This document shows positions 16,392-25,702 of a DNA stretch of 64,000 bases, one piece after another. Position 1 is the first letter of the stretch, and every line of letters starts with the position of its first letter. The translations under genes were made by a program, and so were the position numbers. The notes under the pieces were generated by a model that had not been told where the DNA came from, searched no databases, and saw nothing but the letters and a program-made list of their open reading frames with translations. The stretch is taken from the NCBI RefSeq assembly GCF_014193255.1, contig NZ_JACHZB010000008.1, positions 62,001 to 126,000 on the forward strand, in the 5' to 3' direction. The stretch is from Rhizobium sp. BK196 (lineage in GTDB: Bacteria; Pseudomonadota; Alphaproteobacteria; Rhizobiales; Rhizobiaceae).

Positions 16392-18941
16392 TTAGCCTGT
16401 CGTTTTGCGCGGCTGGCCTGCATCCGGCGGAATGATCTCTACGGCTGCATCGTTCGAAGCCGCGACTGCCTTGGCATGGCGGCGGCGCCAGTCGCCGAGG
16501 AAGAGCAAGATCGGTGCTGCGATGAAGACCGAGGATGCAGCCGCAACAAGAATGCCGAACGCCATCGGAATAGCGAAGCTTTCGACCGCGCTGCCACCCC
16601 AGATCGCCATCGGCAGCAACGAGAGGAAGGCCGTCGCGTTGGTATAGAGGCTTCGAGCCAGCGTCTCGTTTATCGACTTGTCGATGATTTCGCGCAGCGG
16701 CATCGACTTGTAGAGGCGCATGTTTTCACGCATGCGGTCGTAGACGACGACCTTGTCGTTCACCGAGTAGCCGACGAGCGTCAGGATCGCCGCGATGGCC
16801 GTCAGGTTGAAGTCCAGCCCCGTCAGCGCGAAGAAGCCGATCGCTTTGGTCACATCGAGTATGAGGGTGACGATAGCGCCGACCGCGAACGGCCATTCGA
16901 AGCGGTACCAGATGTAGAACAGCATCGCGAGGCTCGCGATCACGACGGACAGGATACCTGCCCAGGCAAGCTCGCCGCTGACCTTCGGACCGATGACGTC
17001 GGTGCCGGTGACGGTCGCCGACGGATCGATCTTAACGATCTCCGCCTTGAGCTTGGTCACGGCTGCGGTCTGCGCCTCTTCACCACCCTCTTGGCGCTGC
17101 GCGCGCACCAGCATGGTGTTGTTGTCGCCGAAGGACTGCAGTGCCACTTCGCCGAGGCCGAGGCCGTTCAGGCCCTCGCGGAAGCGGCCGAGATCGGCGG
17201 CCTCCTGCGTCTTCACCGACATCTGGATACCGCCACGGAAGTCGACGCCGTAGTTGAGGCCCGGATAGATGAAGAGGGCGATCGAAGCGATTGACAGCAG
17301 CGCGGAGACGGTTACGCCGAAGAAGCGCGCCTTCATGAACTGGATATGCTTGTCGTAGGGGCTGAAGGGGATCAGCGGCTTGATGTTGATAGTCTTCATC
17401 TTCCGGCGACGGGCGATTTCGATCATCGTCACGCGAACGAAAGCGACCGACGTGAACATCGAGATGATGAGACCGAGCGCCATGGTCACGGCAAAGCCGC
17501 GAACCGGGCCGGAGCCGAACCAGAACAGGATCGCCGCTGCAATGAGCGCCGTCATGTTGCCGTCGATAATGGTCGAGTAAGCACGGCGGAAGCCGGTGTC
17601 GATAGCAGCAAAGGCGCTCTTGCCCTTGCGGGTTTCTTCACGGATGCGTTCGTTGATCAGGACGTTCGCATCGACCGCAAGGCCGATGCCGAGCACGACG
17701 CCGGCGATGCCGGGCAGCGTCAGTGTCGCACCGACGAGCGTCAGTGCCGAGAAGGTCAGGATCGTGTGGATAAGAAGCGCGATATTCGCGAGGATGCCCC
17801 ATGTGCCGTAGAGCACGAAGATGAAGGCAGCCACGAGCACGAAACCAACGACGCCTGCATAGAGACCCATGCGGATAGCGTCCGCGCCGAGGTCGGCACC
17901 GACCGTACGTTCTTCGATGACGGTCAGCTTGGCGGGCAGGGCGCCGGCGCGCAGCATAGCCGCGAGTGTATTTGCGCTATCCGTCGAGAAGTTGCCGGAG
18001 ATTTGACCCGAGCCGCCGGTGATCGGCTCGCGGATGACGGGCGCGCTCAGCACCTTGTCGTCAAGCACGATCGCGAATGGATTGCCGACGTTCTGGCGGG
18101 TGATATCGGCAAAGCGGGTCGCGCCGGCGCTGTCGAAGCGGAAGGTGACGACCGGCTGCTGGCTCTGGTCGAAGCTGACGCGGGCATCCGAGAGGCGGTC
18201 GCCGGAAATCTCGACGCGGTCGAGAACCGGGTAGCTGTTGCCTTCGTCGTCTTTCATGATCGTCACGCCCGGACCGGCCTGGCCGTTCGGGGCGAGCATA
18301 TGGAAGGACATCTTGGCGGTAGAGCCCAGAAGTTCGCGAAGGCGGGACGGATCCTGCGCACCCGGAAGCTGCACGAGAATGCGGTTTGCGCCGATGCGCT
18401 GGATCGTCGGCTCGGCAACGCCGACCTGGTCGACGCGCTGCCGGATGACTTCAAGGCTCTGCGCAACCGCATTGTCGACATTGGTTGCAATACCAGCCGG
18501 CGAGAAGCCGATGGTGATATTGCCGCCGTCAGCGGTGACCGAAAGGTCCGATTGGCCGGCGCTGATGCCGCTGGCGATGGTATTGCCGAGCGTGCGAAGC
18601 TGCGTGACGGCAGCATCGCTTTGCTGAGGATCGGCGAGCGAAACAACGATGTTATTATTGTTGCGAACGACTGACTTCGGCTGGATGTTTTTTTCGCGCA
18701 GTACACGGCGAGCATCCTGCAGCAACGAATTCAGGCGCTCCTTGGTGAGGTCGGCTTCATCGACTTCGAGCACGAGGTGCGAACCGCCGCGAAGGTCGAG
18801 ACCAAGAGAAACCTGATTGTGCGGCAACCAGGAGGGGACGCGCTGCAGCACGCTCTGCGGCAGCGCGTTCGGCAGGGCGATCAACAGGCCGAGCACGATG
18901 ATCACCGTATAGGTGAACACCAGCCATGGTGAATTACGCAT
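16392..18941 (-). CDS. secDF: Fused protein translocase subunit SecDF
   Basis: An 849-residue fusion of SecD (residues 1 to about 525) and SecF (about 530-849). The SecD half has an N-terminal membrane anchor, the conserved VSLGLDLRGGSHLVLEVD region, a large periplasmic portion (GANRILVQLPGAQDPSRL) and five more membrane segments with GIAGVVLGIGLAVDANVLI. The SecF half has GLNYGVDFRGGIQMSV and a second five-helix bundle with LTLVGYSVNDKVVVYDR. SecDF uses proton motive force to pull exported proteins through SecYEG. Fused secDF genes occur in many alphaproteobacteria. The gene starts 17 bp from a candidate upstream region and ends before a strong terminator. Confidence 0.97.
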   Translation of the reverse strand: MRNSPWLVFTYTVIIVLGLLIALPNALPQSVLQRVPSWLPHNQVSLGLDLRGGSHLVLEVDEADLTKERLNSLLQDARRVLREKNIQPKSVVRNNNNIVVSLADPQQSDAAVTQLRTLGNTIASGISAGQSDLSVTADGGNITIGFSPAGIATNVDNAVAQSLEVIRQRVDQVGVAEPTIQRIGANRILVQLPGAQDPSRLRELLGSTAKMSFHMLAPNGQAGPGVTIMKDDEGNSYPVLDRVEISGDRLSDARVSFDQSQQPVVTFRFDSAGATRFADITRQNVGNPFAIVLDDKVLSAPVIREPITGGSGQISGNFSTDSANTLAAMLRAGALPAKLTVIEERTVGADLGADAIRMGLYAGVVGFVLVAAFIFVLYGTWGILANIALLIHTILTFSALTLVGATLTLPGIAGVVLGIGLAVDANVLINERIREETRKGKSAFAAIDTGFRRAYSTIIDGNMTALIAAAILFWFGSGPVRGFAVTMALGLIISMFTSVAFVRVTMIEIARRRKMKTINIKPLIPFSPYDKHIQFMKARFFGVTVSALLSIASIALFIYPGLNYGVDFRGGIQMSVKTQEAADLGRFREGLNGLGLGEVALQSFGDNNTMLVRAQRQEGGEEAQTAAVTKLKAEIVKIDPSATVTGTDVIGPKVSGELAWAGILSVVIASLAMLFYIWYRFEWPFAVGAIVTLILDVTKAIGFFALTGLDFNLTAIAAILTLVGYSVNDKVVVYDRMRENMRLYKSMPLREIIDKSINETLARSLYTNATAFLSLLPMAIWGGSAVESFAIPMAFGILVAAASSVFIAAPILLFLGDWRRRHAKAVAASNDAAVEIIPPDAGQPRKTTG

Positions 18942-19034
18942 GTTTTAAATCCTTGGATAATGCTTGGGCCGGCGCAACGCGCTGCGGCATGTCTACATGT
19001 CTGTTGGGATCAGAAGCACCCGATGCGACGGGAT

Positions 19035-19463
19035 TCAGGCAGCCAGCGGCGGCGCGCGGGGCTGGTGAGCCCGGCTAGCGGCAAGGCGCAGCGGGCCCTG
19101 GAATTCAGAAGCCGGCGCGGCTTGGCGCCAGTCGGTGAATTGCAGCGCCGGCGCGGCGCTGAGAGCCGCCGGGCCGGCGTCATGGAGCTGTTGTTTCGGT
19201 GAAACCTTTCGGTCGCTGATCAAAAGCCCGCGGATGGCGTCGCGCGCAGTGATCTGCGTCTGCTGTGAATCTCGATTGGAAGACGAGAGGCTGTTTGGCG
19301 CCGATAAAGGGCCGATGACGATGTTGCCGCCGAAGAGCAGACCGAGATAGGCGAAAATCGCAACGACGACGGAAGCGGCAATGCGGTTCGCCAGACGGCG
19401 CTGACCCAGCTCCGTCTCTTCCGTCTCGGCGATTTCACTCCCAAATCGGCTCAAAGGCGCCAA
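19035..19463 (-). CDS. Hypothetical membrane-anchored protein (TTG start inferred)
   Basis: An inferred 142-residue protein. The frame is open far upstream into the antiporter gene, but protein-like content begins near LAPLSRFGSEIAETEE. The proposed TTG at 19461-19463 lies 4 bp after the antiporter stop codon (TGA at 19468-19470 on the minus strand), which suits translational coupling. One membrane segment (RIAASVVVAIFAYLGLLFGG) is followed by a Ser/Gln-rich and then an Ala/Pro/Arg-rich tail of low complexity. I do not recognise a family. The 3' third is compositionally weak, so the true end or even the gene could be questioned. Confidence 0.4.
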   Translation of the reverse strand: MAPLSRFGSEIAETEETELGQRRLANRIAASVVVAIFAYLGLLFGGNIVIGPLSAPNSLSSSNRDSQQTQITARDAIRGLLISDRKVSPKQQLHDAGPAALSAAPALQFTDWRQAAPASEFQGPLRLAASRAHQPRAPPLAA

Positions 19464-19467
19464 TCTC

Positions 19468-21291
19468 TCATTCTTTTTCCGGCGAAGGCTCCACAGGCGG
19501 CAGGATTGTACCAGCCGAAGGTCCGTCTTCATAGGGTGCACTGTCATGATGCACTTGGGCGAGCCGGTCAACCATGCCAAGCGCAATTTCCCGTTCGCCC
19601 ATGATGACGGTATCGGCGCCGTATTGCCGCAGTTCCTCCACTTCGGCATCGGAATGGGCACGCGCGACGATCAGGATCGAAGGATTGACCGCACGGCCCT
19701 GCTCGGCGATGCGGCAGGCTTCGAAGGCGTTCGGGATAGCGATGACGAGACTGCGCGCGCCGGCAATATTGGCGAGATCGAGTGTTTTACGGGCAACCGC
19801 ATTGCCTGAGAGTACCTCGATACCCTGGCTCTGCAGTTCGATAATTCGCTTGTCGGAATCCTCGATGACGAGGAAAGGCGTGCCTGATGACTTCAGGTTC
19901 TGGCCGACAATGCTGCCGACACGACCATAACCGACAAGGATCGCATGGCCGCTGAGTGAGGTCGGATGAACCTCGTCTATGTCAGTCTGTTCATCCGCAT
20001 GCGCGGGTCGCGCATGCGTGGCCGGAGCAGCAGCTTCGGCTGACGGCTCTTCATGCTTGGGGCGTTCCAATAATGGCCGCATACGGTCGCAGACGAAGAA
20101 GAGCAGCGGGTTGACGATGATCGAGATGATCGCGCCGGCAAGGATAAGGTCGCGCCCTTCCGCTGGCAGCAGGCCGAGCTCGACGCCGAGGGCGGCGAGA
20201 ATGAAGGAAAATTCGCCGATCTGCCCGAGGCTCGCCGAGATCGTCAGCGCCGTACTGACCGGCTTCCTGAAAAGCAGCACGATCAGGAAGGCCACGATCG
20301 ACTTGCCGATCACGATGATAAAGACCGTTGCAAGCACCGGCAGCGGTCGCTCGATCAGGATGTTCGGATCGAAGAGCATTCCGACAGAGACGAAGAAGAG
20401 CACCGCGAAGGCATCGCGAAGCGGCAGGCTTTCCTGCGCAGCACGGTGGCTGAGCTCGCTTTCGGCGAGAACCATGCCGGCAAAGAAAGCGCCGAGCGCC
20501 AGAGACACGCCGAAGAGCTTGGACGCTCCGAAGGCAACACCGAGCGCGATCGCCAGCACGCCGAGGCGGAAGAGTTCGCGCGAACCGGTATGGGCGATGC
20601 GGTGCATGGTCCAGGGGATGAGCTTACGGCCGAAGACCAGCATCAGGACGACGAACAGCGCCACTTTAACCAACGTCATGGCGATGATGCCGCCGACGCC
20701 GAGGTCGAGGCCGAAAAGCCGGTTGAGGCCCGCCGAGAGAGGCTCAACCGGGCCATGACCATCGCCGGTGATGCTGGCGGCTGCCGGGATGAGGACCAGC
20801 GCGAGCACCATGGCAAGGTCTTCCACGATCAGCCAGCCGACGGCGATACGCCCACGCTCTGTCTCGATGAGACGCCGCTCCTGCAGGGCTTTCAGCAGCA
20901 CGACCGTCGAGGCGACCGAAAGCGCCAGGCCGAAGACGAGGCTGCCGCCCGTCGGCCATCCCATGAAAGCGCCAAGACCCCAGCCGAGCAGCGTGGCAAA
21001 GCCGATCTGGACGACCGCGCCCGGCACCGCGATGCCACGCACCGAAAGCAGGTCCTTGAGGGAGAAATGCAAGCCGACGCCGAACATCAGCAGGATCACG
21101 CCGATTTCGGCAAGCTCGGGCGCGAGGCTTTGATCAGCAACGAAACCCGGCGTGTGAGGGCCGGCGAGAACGCCTGCGACAAGATATCCGACGAGAGGCG
21201 GAAGGCGTAGGCGATTGGCGATCGCGCCCAGGATGAACGCCAGCACGATGCCCCCGACGATGGTCGAAATCAAAGGCGTATCGTGGGGCAT
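19468..21291 (-). CDS. Monovalent cation:proton antiporter, KefB/YbaL type
   Basis: A 607-residue CPA2-family protein. Residues about 5-395 carry roughly twelve membrane segments of a Na+/H+ exchanger domain, with LPPLVGYLVAGVLAGPHTPG near the start and GVSLALGAFFAGMVLAESELS in the middle. A His/Ala-rich linker leads to a cytosolic Rossmann (TrkA-N/RCK) domain from about residue 450: HAILVGYGRVGSIVGQNL, then VIEDSDKRIIELQSQGIEVLSGNA. These proteins move K+ or Na+ against protons, gated by nucleotide binding. The ATG at 21291 has a GGGAGAGAG ribosome-binding sequence; the longer frame to 21327 lacks one. Divergent from the small XRE gene. Confidence 0.92.
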   Translation of the reverse strand: MPHDTPLISTIVGGIVLAFILGAIANRLRLPPLVGYLVAGVLAGPHTPGFVADQSLAPELAEIGVILLMFGVGLHFSLKDLLSVRGIAVPGAVVQIGFATLLGWGLGAFMGWPTGGSLVFGLALSVASTVVLLKALQERRLIETERGRIAVGWLIVEDLAMVLALVLIPAAASITGDGHGPVEPLSAGLNRLFGLDLGVGGIIAMTLVKVALFVVLMLVFGRKLIPWTMHRIAHTGSRELFRLGVLAIALGVAFGASKLFGVSLALGAFFAGMVLAESELSHRAAQESLPLRDAFAVLFFVSVGMLFDPNILIERPLPVLATVFIIVIGKSIVAFLIVLLFRKPVSTALTISASLGQIGEFSFILAALGVELGLLPAEGRDLILAGAIISIIVNPLLFFVCDRMRPLLERPKHEEPSAEAAAPATHARPAHADEQTDIDEVHPTSLSGHAILVGYGRVGSIVGQNLKSSGTPFLVIEDSDKRIIELQSQGIEVLSGNAVARKTLDLANIAGARSLVIAIPNAFEACRIAEQGRAVNPSILIVARAHSDAEVEELRQYGADTVIMGEREIALGMVDRLAQVHHDSAPYEDGPSAGTILPPVEPSPEKE

Positions 21292-21369
21292 CGCTCTCTC
21301 CCGATCTGGAAATCTTGTTCCAAACATGACATATATGATTTATATTGACCAATATGGGTGGTTTGGATT

Positions 21370-21630
21370 ATGGGTCAAGGCGCAAAACAGACCATTCTGA
21401 CGCCCGCTTTGTGTCGCGCGGCTCGGGGTCTGCTTGATTGGACGCAGACGGACCTCGCCCAGAAGGCCGCCGTTTCCCGTAGCACGATACGCGATTATGA
21501 AGGCCGTCATCACGAAATCCATCGTGCGACGGAGGCGCAACTGCGCCTTGCCTTCGAGGAGGGAGGCGTAAAATTTACCGAAATAGAAGGCTGCGGAACC
21601 GGCATCTGCCTGCCCGGTCCAGTGAACTGA
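21370..21630 (+). CDS. Small XRE-family DNA-binding protein
   Basis: An 86-residue protein consisting of a Cro/CI-type helix-turn-helix: CRAARGLLDWTQTDLAQKAAVSRSTIRDYEG covers helices 1-4, with the recognition helix at VSRSTIRDYE. The C-terminal part FEEGGVKFTEIEGCGTGI resembles the end of many short phage-like regulators. It is divergent from the antiporter gene by 78 bp and could control it. An ATG at 21358 is a possible alternative start. It converges with the glycosyltransferase gene, 6 bp from its stop. Confidence 0.8.
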   Translation: MGQGAKQTILTPALCRAARGLLDWTQTDLAQKAAVSRSTIRDYEGRHHEIHRATEAQLRLAFEEGGVKFTEIEGCGTGICLPGPVN

Positions 21631-21636
21631 GCTGCC

Positions 21637-23061
21637 TTAGCGCTGCATTAGGCAGGCCGCACCGACCTTGTAGACATAGATCGTACCGCCTCTGTAGTTG
21701 CCTTTTTCCGGTTGCCAGCTTTTCAGCATTTCTGGCGTTTCGTTTGCACAACTCAGCGGCTTGGAGGTCAGGAAAAGGACCTGCCCGCTGGTATCGGCAG
21801 GCAGGGCGAATTCCTGTTCGTAATAGCTGTCCGGTAGATCGACCGGCGGACGGGCATAAATCTTGTAGGGTGCGGTTCTCAGCGTGTGGAAGAGATCGGC
21901 GACCATATCCCGGTTGTCGGTCACGATAATGCCAGTGCCGGCTTGTGCGGCAAGATCGGCAGCTTGCCGGCTGACGTCGGCCCGGCCGAGGTAGCGCTGC
22001 ATGACCTCCTTACCGCCAGGCAGTACCAGTTGATTTGCGAAGATCGTTGCAAAGGGAAAGAGCAGGCAGGCAACGCCATTGATGGTGAGCGAGGTTCTGA
22101 GCCCCTTCGGCCACAGGCGGTGAAGCAGCCAGACCGCCAGCACGATGCCTGCCACGTAGGCCGTGACGCCCCAATTGGCATAGGCCTTGGCGATCGTCGC
22201 CTGCAGGGTAATGAGCAGCACGACCGGGATCGACAGCCAGACGAGCATCTTTTCACGCGGCTCGCTGCGGCCGCGGATCATGTTCCAGACGGCCCAGAGC
22301 ATGGCGAAGAAAACGACCGGGCCGACGACGCCGAACTGCGCGGAGAAGAATTCCAGTCCCCCGCGAATATTGACGCCGAGATCGCTCCAATGGGCGATAT
22401 CCTGCGTGTGGCGCACCGTCGTATTGTTGTTCTGAAGATTCCACCAGAGGTTTGGGAACGCGACGACCGCTGAAGTGACGACGGCAATGATGAGATCGCG
22501 CACCGAAATCCGCGCCGCCGGAATGAGCAGCATGGCAATCGCCCCGCCGGGCACAAGAAAGAGCACGGCGTATTTGGTAAGAAACGCCAGGCCGACCCCG
22601 ACACCCATGAGAAGTGCAAACCCGACAGAGCGACGCTGCGTCAGCTCGAAATAGGCGATGAGCGCAATGGCTATGAAGAAGAGCAGGATGACGTCGGTGG
22701 AGAAGAAGGCCGAAGAAAGCGCAACCGCCGGCAGCGTGATATAAGTCGCACCGACCCAGCCTTCGATTTCAGACCCGATGAAGCGCTTCGCCATTTTCAT
22801 TAGCATCAGCGCGGTCGCCATGTGGAAGAGGGGGCCGGGAAGCCGCAGCCAGTAAATGTCGCTGGAGCCGGCAAGCTCGGTGAAGAACCTGAGCACCCAG
22901 GCGATCATCGGCGGCTTGGAATAATAGCCGAAATCGAGGTTTTGCGACCAGAACCAGTATTGCGCCTCATCGACGAACAGGTCCGTCCTATCGAAATGCA
23001 GTGTCACGATGCGGAAGATCGTAAACGCCAGAATGATGAGGAGGCCGGTCCGAGCTGACAT
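21637..23061 (-). CDS. Glycosyltransferase family 39 / ArnT-like membrane protein
   Basis: A 474-residue integral membrane protein with an N-terminal hydrophobic helix, the GT39-type loop motif FVDEAQYWFWSQNLDFGYYSKPPMIAW (acidic DE pair expected to contact the lipid-linked donor), and about ten further membrane segments followed by a 110-residue periplasmic end. Such enzymes transfer a sugar from a polyprenyl-phosphate donor to a protein or lipid acceptor; the acceptor is not evident. It is a single gene, convergent with the XRE gene. Confidence 0.85.
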   Translation of the reverse strand: MSARTGLLIILAFTIFRIVTLHFDRTDLFVDEAQYWFWSQNLDFGYYSKPPMIAWVLRFFTELAGSSDIYWLRLPGPLFHMATALMLMKMAKRFIGSEIEGWVGATYITLPAVALSSAFFSTDVILLFFIAIALIAYFELTQRRSVGFALLMGVGVGLAFLTKYAVLFLVPGGAIAMLLIPAARISVRDLIIAVVTSAVVAFPNLWWNLQNNNTTVRHTQDIAHWSDLGVNIRGGLEFFSAQFGVVGPVVFFAMLWAVWNMIRGRSEPREKMLVWLSIPVVLLITLQATIAKAYANWGVTAYVAGIVLAVWLLHRLWPKGLRTSLTINGVACLLFPFATIFANQLVLPGGKEVMQRYLGRADVSRQAADLAAQAGTGIIVTDNRDMVADLFHTLRTAPYKIYARPPVDLPDSYYEQEFALPADTSGQVLFLTSKPLSCANETPEMLKSWQPEKGNYRGGTIYVYKVGAACLMQR

Positions 23062-23161
23062 AATCCCTTACTTCCGCTGATACAGGAGCGCGTGTCGATA
23101 CACCAACGGTGCCGGGCTGCCAACGGGAAAGGTAAAGGGAGATCTAAGGCGCAGTGGCCTG

Positions 23162-23275
23162 TTAGAAGACGCGAAGCGTGCGGTTGTCGCGGTGTGTCGC
23201 GATCAGATCGAGGAGGGCAACGGCCGCGGCGATCGAGAGGGCGATCAGGCAGGAACCCATTCCGAGAACTATCAT
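23162..23275 (-). CDS. Small 37-residue membrane ORF
   Basis: A short frame on the minus strand encoding 37 residues: an N-terminal hydrophobic helix (MIVLGMGSCLIALSIAAAVA continuing through LLDLIA) and a polar tail ending TLRVF. The ATG at 23273-23275 is preceded by AAGGAAAGAG, a good ribosome-binding sequence at proper spacing, and codons favour G or C at third positions as in neighbouring genes. It lies 100 bp upstream of the GT39 gene on the same strand. I do not know a family; it looks like a single-pass small membrane protein. Confidence 0.5.
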   Translation of the reverse strand: MIVLGMGSCLIALSIAAAVALLDLIATHRDNRTLRVF

Positions 23276-23713
23276 TTCTCTTTCCTTATTGACGTGATGT
23301 CAGGCTCTATAAAAATGGGTCTATAACATAAAGCTTGCGTGTGCCTTGTAGCAGCGATGCAACTCTGCGCCAGTATTTACTATGTGAACTCCCGCCAATT
23401 GTTTCAAAAGCTGCAGGCGGGAATGGCTTATTAACCTTCAAGCAAGGAATTAACCATAAACATTGGGTTACACGTCGGAATGGGAAGATGCACTCGTTCC
23501 CACCAGGCATGACGCCGTACCGCCGTACCGGGTCGATCCGGTATCCATCTTCTTCAGGCAGCTCCGAAACAGAATTGCTGATCAGGAGACTTCAGTCCCC
23601 CGGCTGCGACCGGTGGCGAAGAGTATCTCCGCGTATCGGAATCATCGGAAGCTGCGAGGGTTTTTGGCCGGGCTCGCTCGGAAAGTGGTTGGGGACAGGC
23701 GTTGAGGCAGGAC
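23276..23713. promoter_or_regulatory. Upstream region of the che operon
   Basis: No gene is called here; an 80-codon frame at 23463-23705 has only a TTG start without a ribosome-binding sequence. Two TTAACC elements occur 19 bp apart (23431-23436 and 23450-23455), the second extending to TTAACCAT, the half-site type bound by CtrA in alphaproteobacteria; neither has the TTAA partner at 7-bp spacing. The region should carry the che promoter and, on the other strand near 23300, the promoter of the 37-residue ORF. Confidence 0.4.
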
Positions 23714-25342
23714 ATGCCATCAGATCAGGCTCGTGGAGCACAGGCAGGCAGCCTGCGCGACCGCCTGCGCTTTGCTGGCCTCGACGCCGACCAATGCGAG
23801 ACGGTCCGCCGCAACCGATCCTCCCTTGAAGCCCATCTGAAGGCCGGTCTGCGCGACCTCTTCCATCGTTTCCAGTCCTTCCCGGATGCCGCGCGCAATT
23901 TCGAGAGCGAGCGTCAGATCGAGCGTCTCCACGACCTGCAGTCCTCGCACTGGGATGTGCTGACGGATGCGCGTTTCGACAGCCTCTATGCCGAACGCGT
24001 CAAGGTTCTCTCCGATACCGAAAGCAAGATCGGCCTCGACCCTCGCTGGCACGTGGCCGGCCACGGCGTCATGCTGGAACATTTGATTTCCGGTCTGGCT
24101 GATGAGCTGACCGGTCGCCCGGTACTGCCGTCGGCTAAGCGGCGTGCTCGCGAGATCACCGACCTGATGACATCGATCATCCGCATCGTCATGGTCGATG
24201 TCGAAATCGCGGTCTCGCTCCGCTTCAATGCACTGCGCACCGCGCAGCAGCGCGCACTTGCCGACCAGCGCGCCGAAGGTAAAGCGGAAGTCGCTCGTAT
24301 ATTTGGCGATGTCATCGAAAGCCTCTCGGCCCGCGACTTGACGCAGCGCGCACCCGTCGATGGCGCTCACACGGAGATTGCTGCCGCGCTGAACGCTGCA
24401 CTCGATAATCTCCAGACGGAATTTGCCGCGATTGCCGAACGCAATGCGAAGGCGGAAGCCGCAACGCAGTCGCTCGCCGGCGCATCCCGCAGCTTCGCCG
24501 GCAATGCTTCCGATCAGGCCGGGCGCCTGCAGCTTTCCGCTGCCGCCCTTGCCGGCATCGCCGAGCGGGTCCGCGAAGGGGCAGCCGGCAGCCGCACCGC
24601 CGAACGCGCCGCTGCCGCGACACGTGCTGCTGTCGAGGAAAGCGGCGAGGTCGTCGGCCGCGCAATCAGCGCCATGGCTGATATCGAACAGTCGGCCGAG
24701 AAGATCGGCCAGATTATCGGTTCGATTGATGAGATTGCCTTCCAGACGAACCTGCTCGCTCTGAACGCCGGCATCGAAGCTGCCCGCGCAGGTGAATCTG
24801 GACGTGGCTTTGCCGTCGTTGCGCAGGAAGTGCGGGCGCTCGCTCAGCGCTCCGCAGAAGCTGCCCGTGAAATCAAGACGCTGGTGACTACCACAAAGAC
24901 GCAGGTGGACGCCGGCGTGCAGATGGTCGGCCGCACACAGGATTCGATAGCCAGCATCGTCCGCCAGGTGACCGACATCAACGCCGCAATCGCCGGCATC
25001 GCTGGCGAGACGAGTGAACACGCCGCCGGTCTCGAAGGTGTGACCGCAGACGTTAAGAGCCTCGGCTGCGAAGTCGCCGACAATGCCGGCCTTGCGGGGC
25101 GTTCGGCCGAAGGTGCCGATCATCTTCACACGATCATTCTGGAACTCGGTCAGACGATCCGCGAATTCCGCGTCGCGCGGGAAAATGCCTATGCAACCCG
25201 GCCTCCTCAGGTGCGTGTTTCCGCCTCCCGGACCGTTGCGATCGCGACGCACCCCGAAGTGGCCGAAGACGATTACGAAAATGACGATTTCAGCATGCTT
25301 CAGCCTCTCGCGAGCGTCGGAGGTGGGCGGAATGTTTACTAA
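23714..25342 (+). CDS. icpA: Cytoplasmic chemoreceptor IcpA with globin-like sensor
   Basis: A 542-residue soluble methyl-accepting chemotaxis protein. Residues 10-180 match the protoglobin domain of globin-coupled sensors (FPDAARNFES, IGLDPRW, then helices through SIIRIVMVDVEIAVSLRFN). A HAMP-like and coiled-coil region follows, then the signalling tip IDEIAFQTNLLALNAGIEAARAG at about residues 340-362. There is no membrane segment. The residue two before KIGL, where heme-binding relatives have the proximal His, is Glu103 by my alignment. It is the first gene of the che operon, as in Sinorhizobium meliloti. ATG 23714 follows GAGGCAGGA. Confidence 0.93.
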   Translation: MPSDQARGAQAGSLRDRLRFAGLDADQCETVRRNRSSLEAHLKAGLRDLFHRFQSFPDAARNFESERQIERLHDLQSSHWDVLTDARFDSLYAERVKVLSDTESKIGLDPRWHVAGHGVMLEHLISGLADELTGRPVLPSAKRRAREITDLMTSIIRIVMVDVEIAVSLRFNALRTAQQRALADQRAEGKAEVARIFGDVIESLSARDLTQRAPVDGAHTEIAAALNAALDNLQTEFAAIAERNAKAEAATQSLAGASRSFAGNASDQAGRLQLSAAALAGIAERVREGAAGSRTAERAAAATRAAVEESGEVVGRAISAMADIEQSAEKIGQIIGSIDEIAFQTNLLALNAGIEAARAGESGRGFAVVAQEVRALAQRSAEAAREIKTLVTTTKTQVDAGVQMVGRTQDSIASIVRQVTDINAAIAGIAGETSEHAAGLEGVTADVKSLGCEVADNAGLAGRSAEGADHLHTIILELGQTIREFRVARENAYATRPPQVRVSASRTVAIATHPEVAEDDYENDDFSMLQPLASVGGGRNVY

Positions 25343-25405
25343 CCTATCGGATTATGACGTCGGCTCGCTTTCGCGGGTCGGGGACAACGGGACAAGGAAA
25401 AGCTG

Positions 25406-25702
25406 ATGGCAGCAAAGAAGAGTGCCAAGACGTTGGAGTTGCCAGCGGTTCTTGATCTCAATGAGGCTTCCGCATTGCGCGACAAGCTTCTCTCCATGCG
25501 AGGAAACCCTCTGGCGATCGATGCTTCGGCAGTCGAACGCATCGGCGCTCTTTGCGCTCAGGTTCTGATGGCGGCCGAGAAGACCTGGGACCAGGACAAG
25601 CAGTCGATCACCTTCTCGCAGGTGTCCGACGCATTTCAAAAAACCATGCAGTTGGTTGGCGTCAATATCGACCATCTGCTTGCCAAGGAGATCCGGCAAT
25701 GA
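25406..25702 (+). CDS. cheS: CheS, CheA-binding STAS-like protein
   Basis: A 98-residue single-domain STAS-like protein: ELPAVLDLNEASALRDKLLSM, then IDASAVERIGALCAQVLMAA and a C-terminal helix. Position and length match cheS (orf2) of the S. meliloti che operon, where the protein binds CheA and speeds dephosphorylation of CheY1, which serves as a phosphate sink. The Ser of IDASAVERIG occupies the usual STAS phosphorylatable region. Its TGA overlaps the cheY1 ATG (ATGA at 25699-25702), implying translational coupling and matched expression. Confidence 0.85.
   Translation: MAAKKSAKTLELPAVLDLNEASALRDKLLSMRGNPLAIDASAVERIGALCAQVLMAAEKTWDQDKQSITFSQVSDAFQKTMQLVGVNIDHLLAKEIRQ

Noticed and set aside
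17346..18674. A 442-codon frame antisense to secDF
   Set aside because: Composition is artefactual and secDF is complete on the other strand.
23463..23705. An 80-codon frame just before icpA
   Set aside because: Only a TTG start without ribosome-binding sequence; codon use is ambiguous. It could be reconsidered if conserved in relatives.
23720..25252. A 510-codon frame antisense to icpA
   Set aside because: Entirely within icpA, no ribosome-binding sequence and no recognisable motif.
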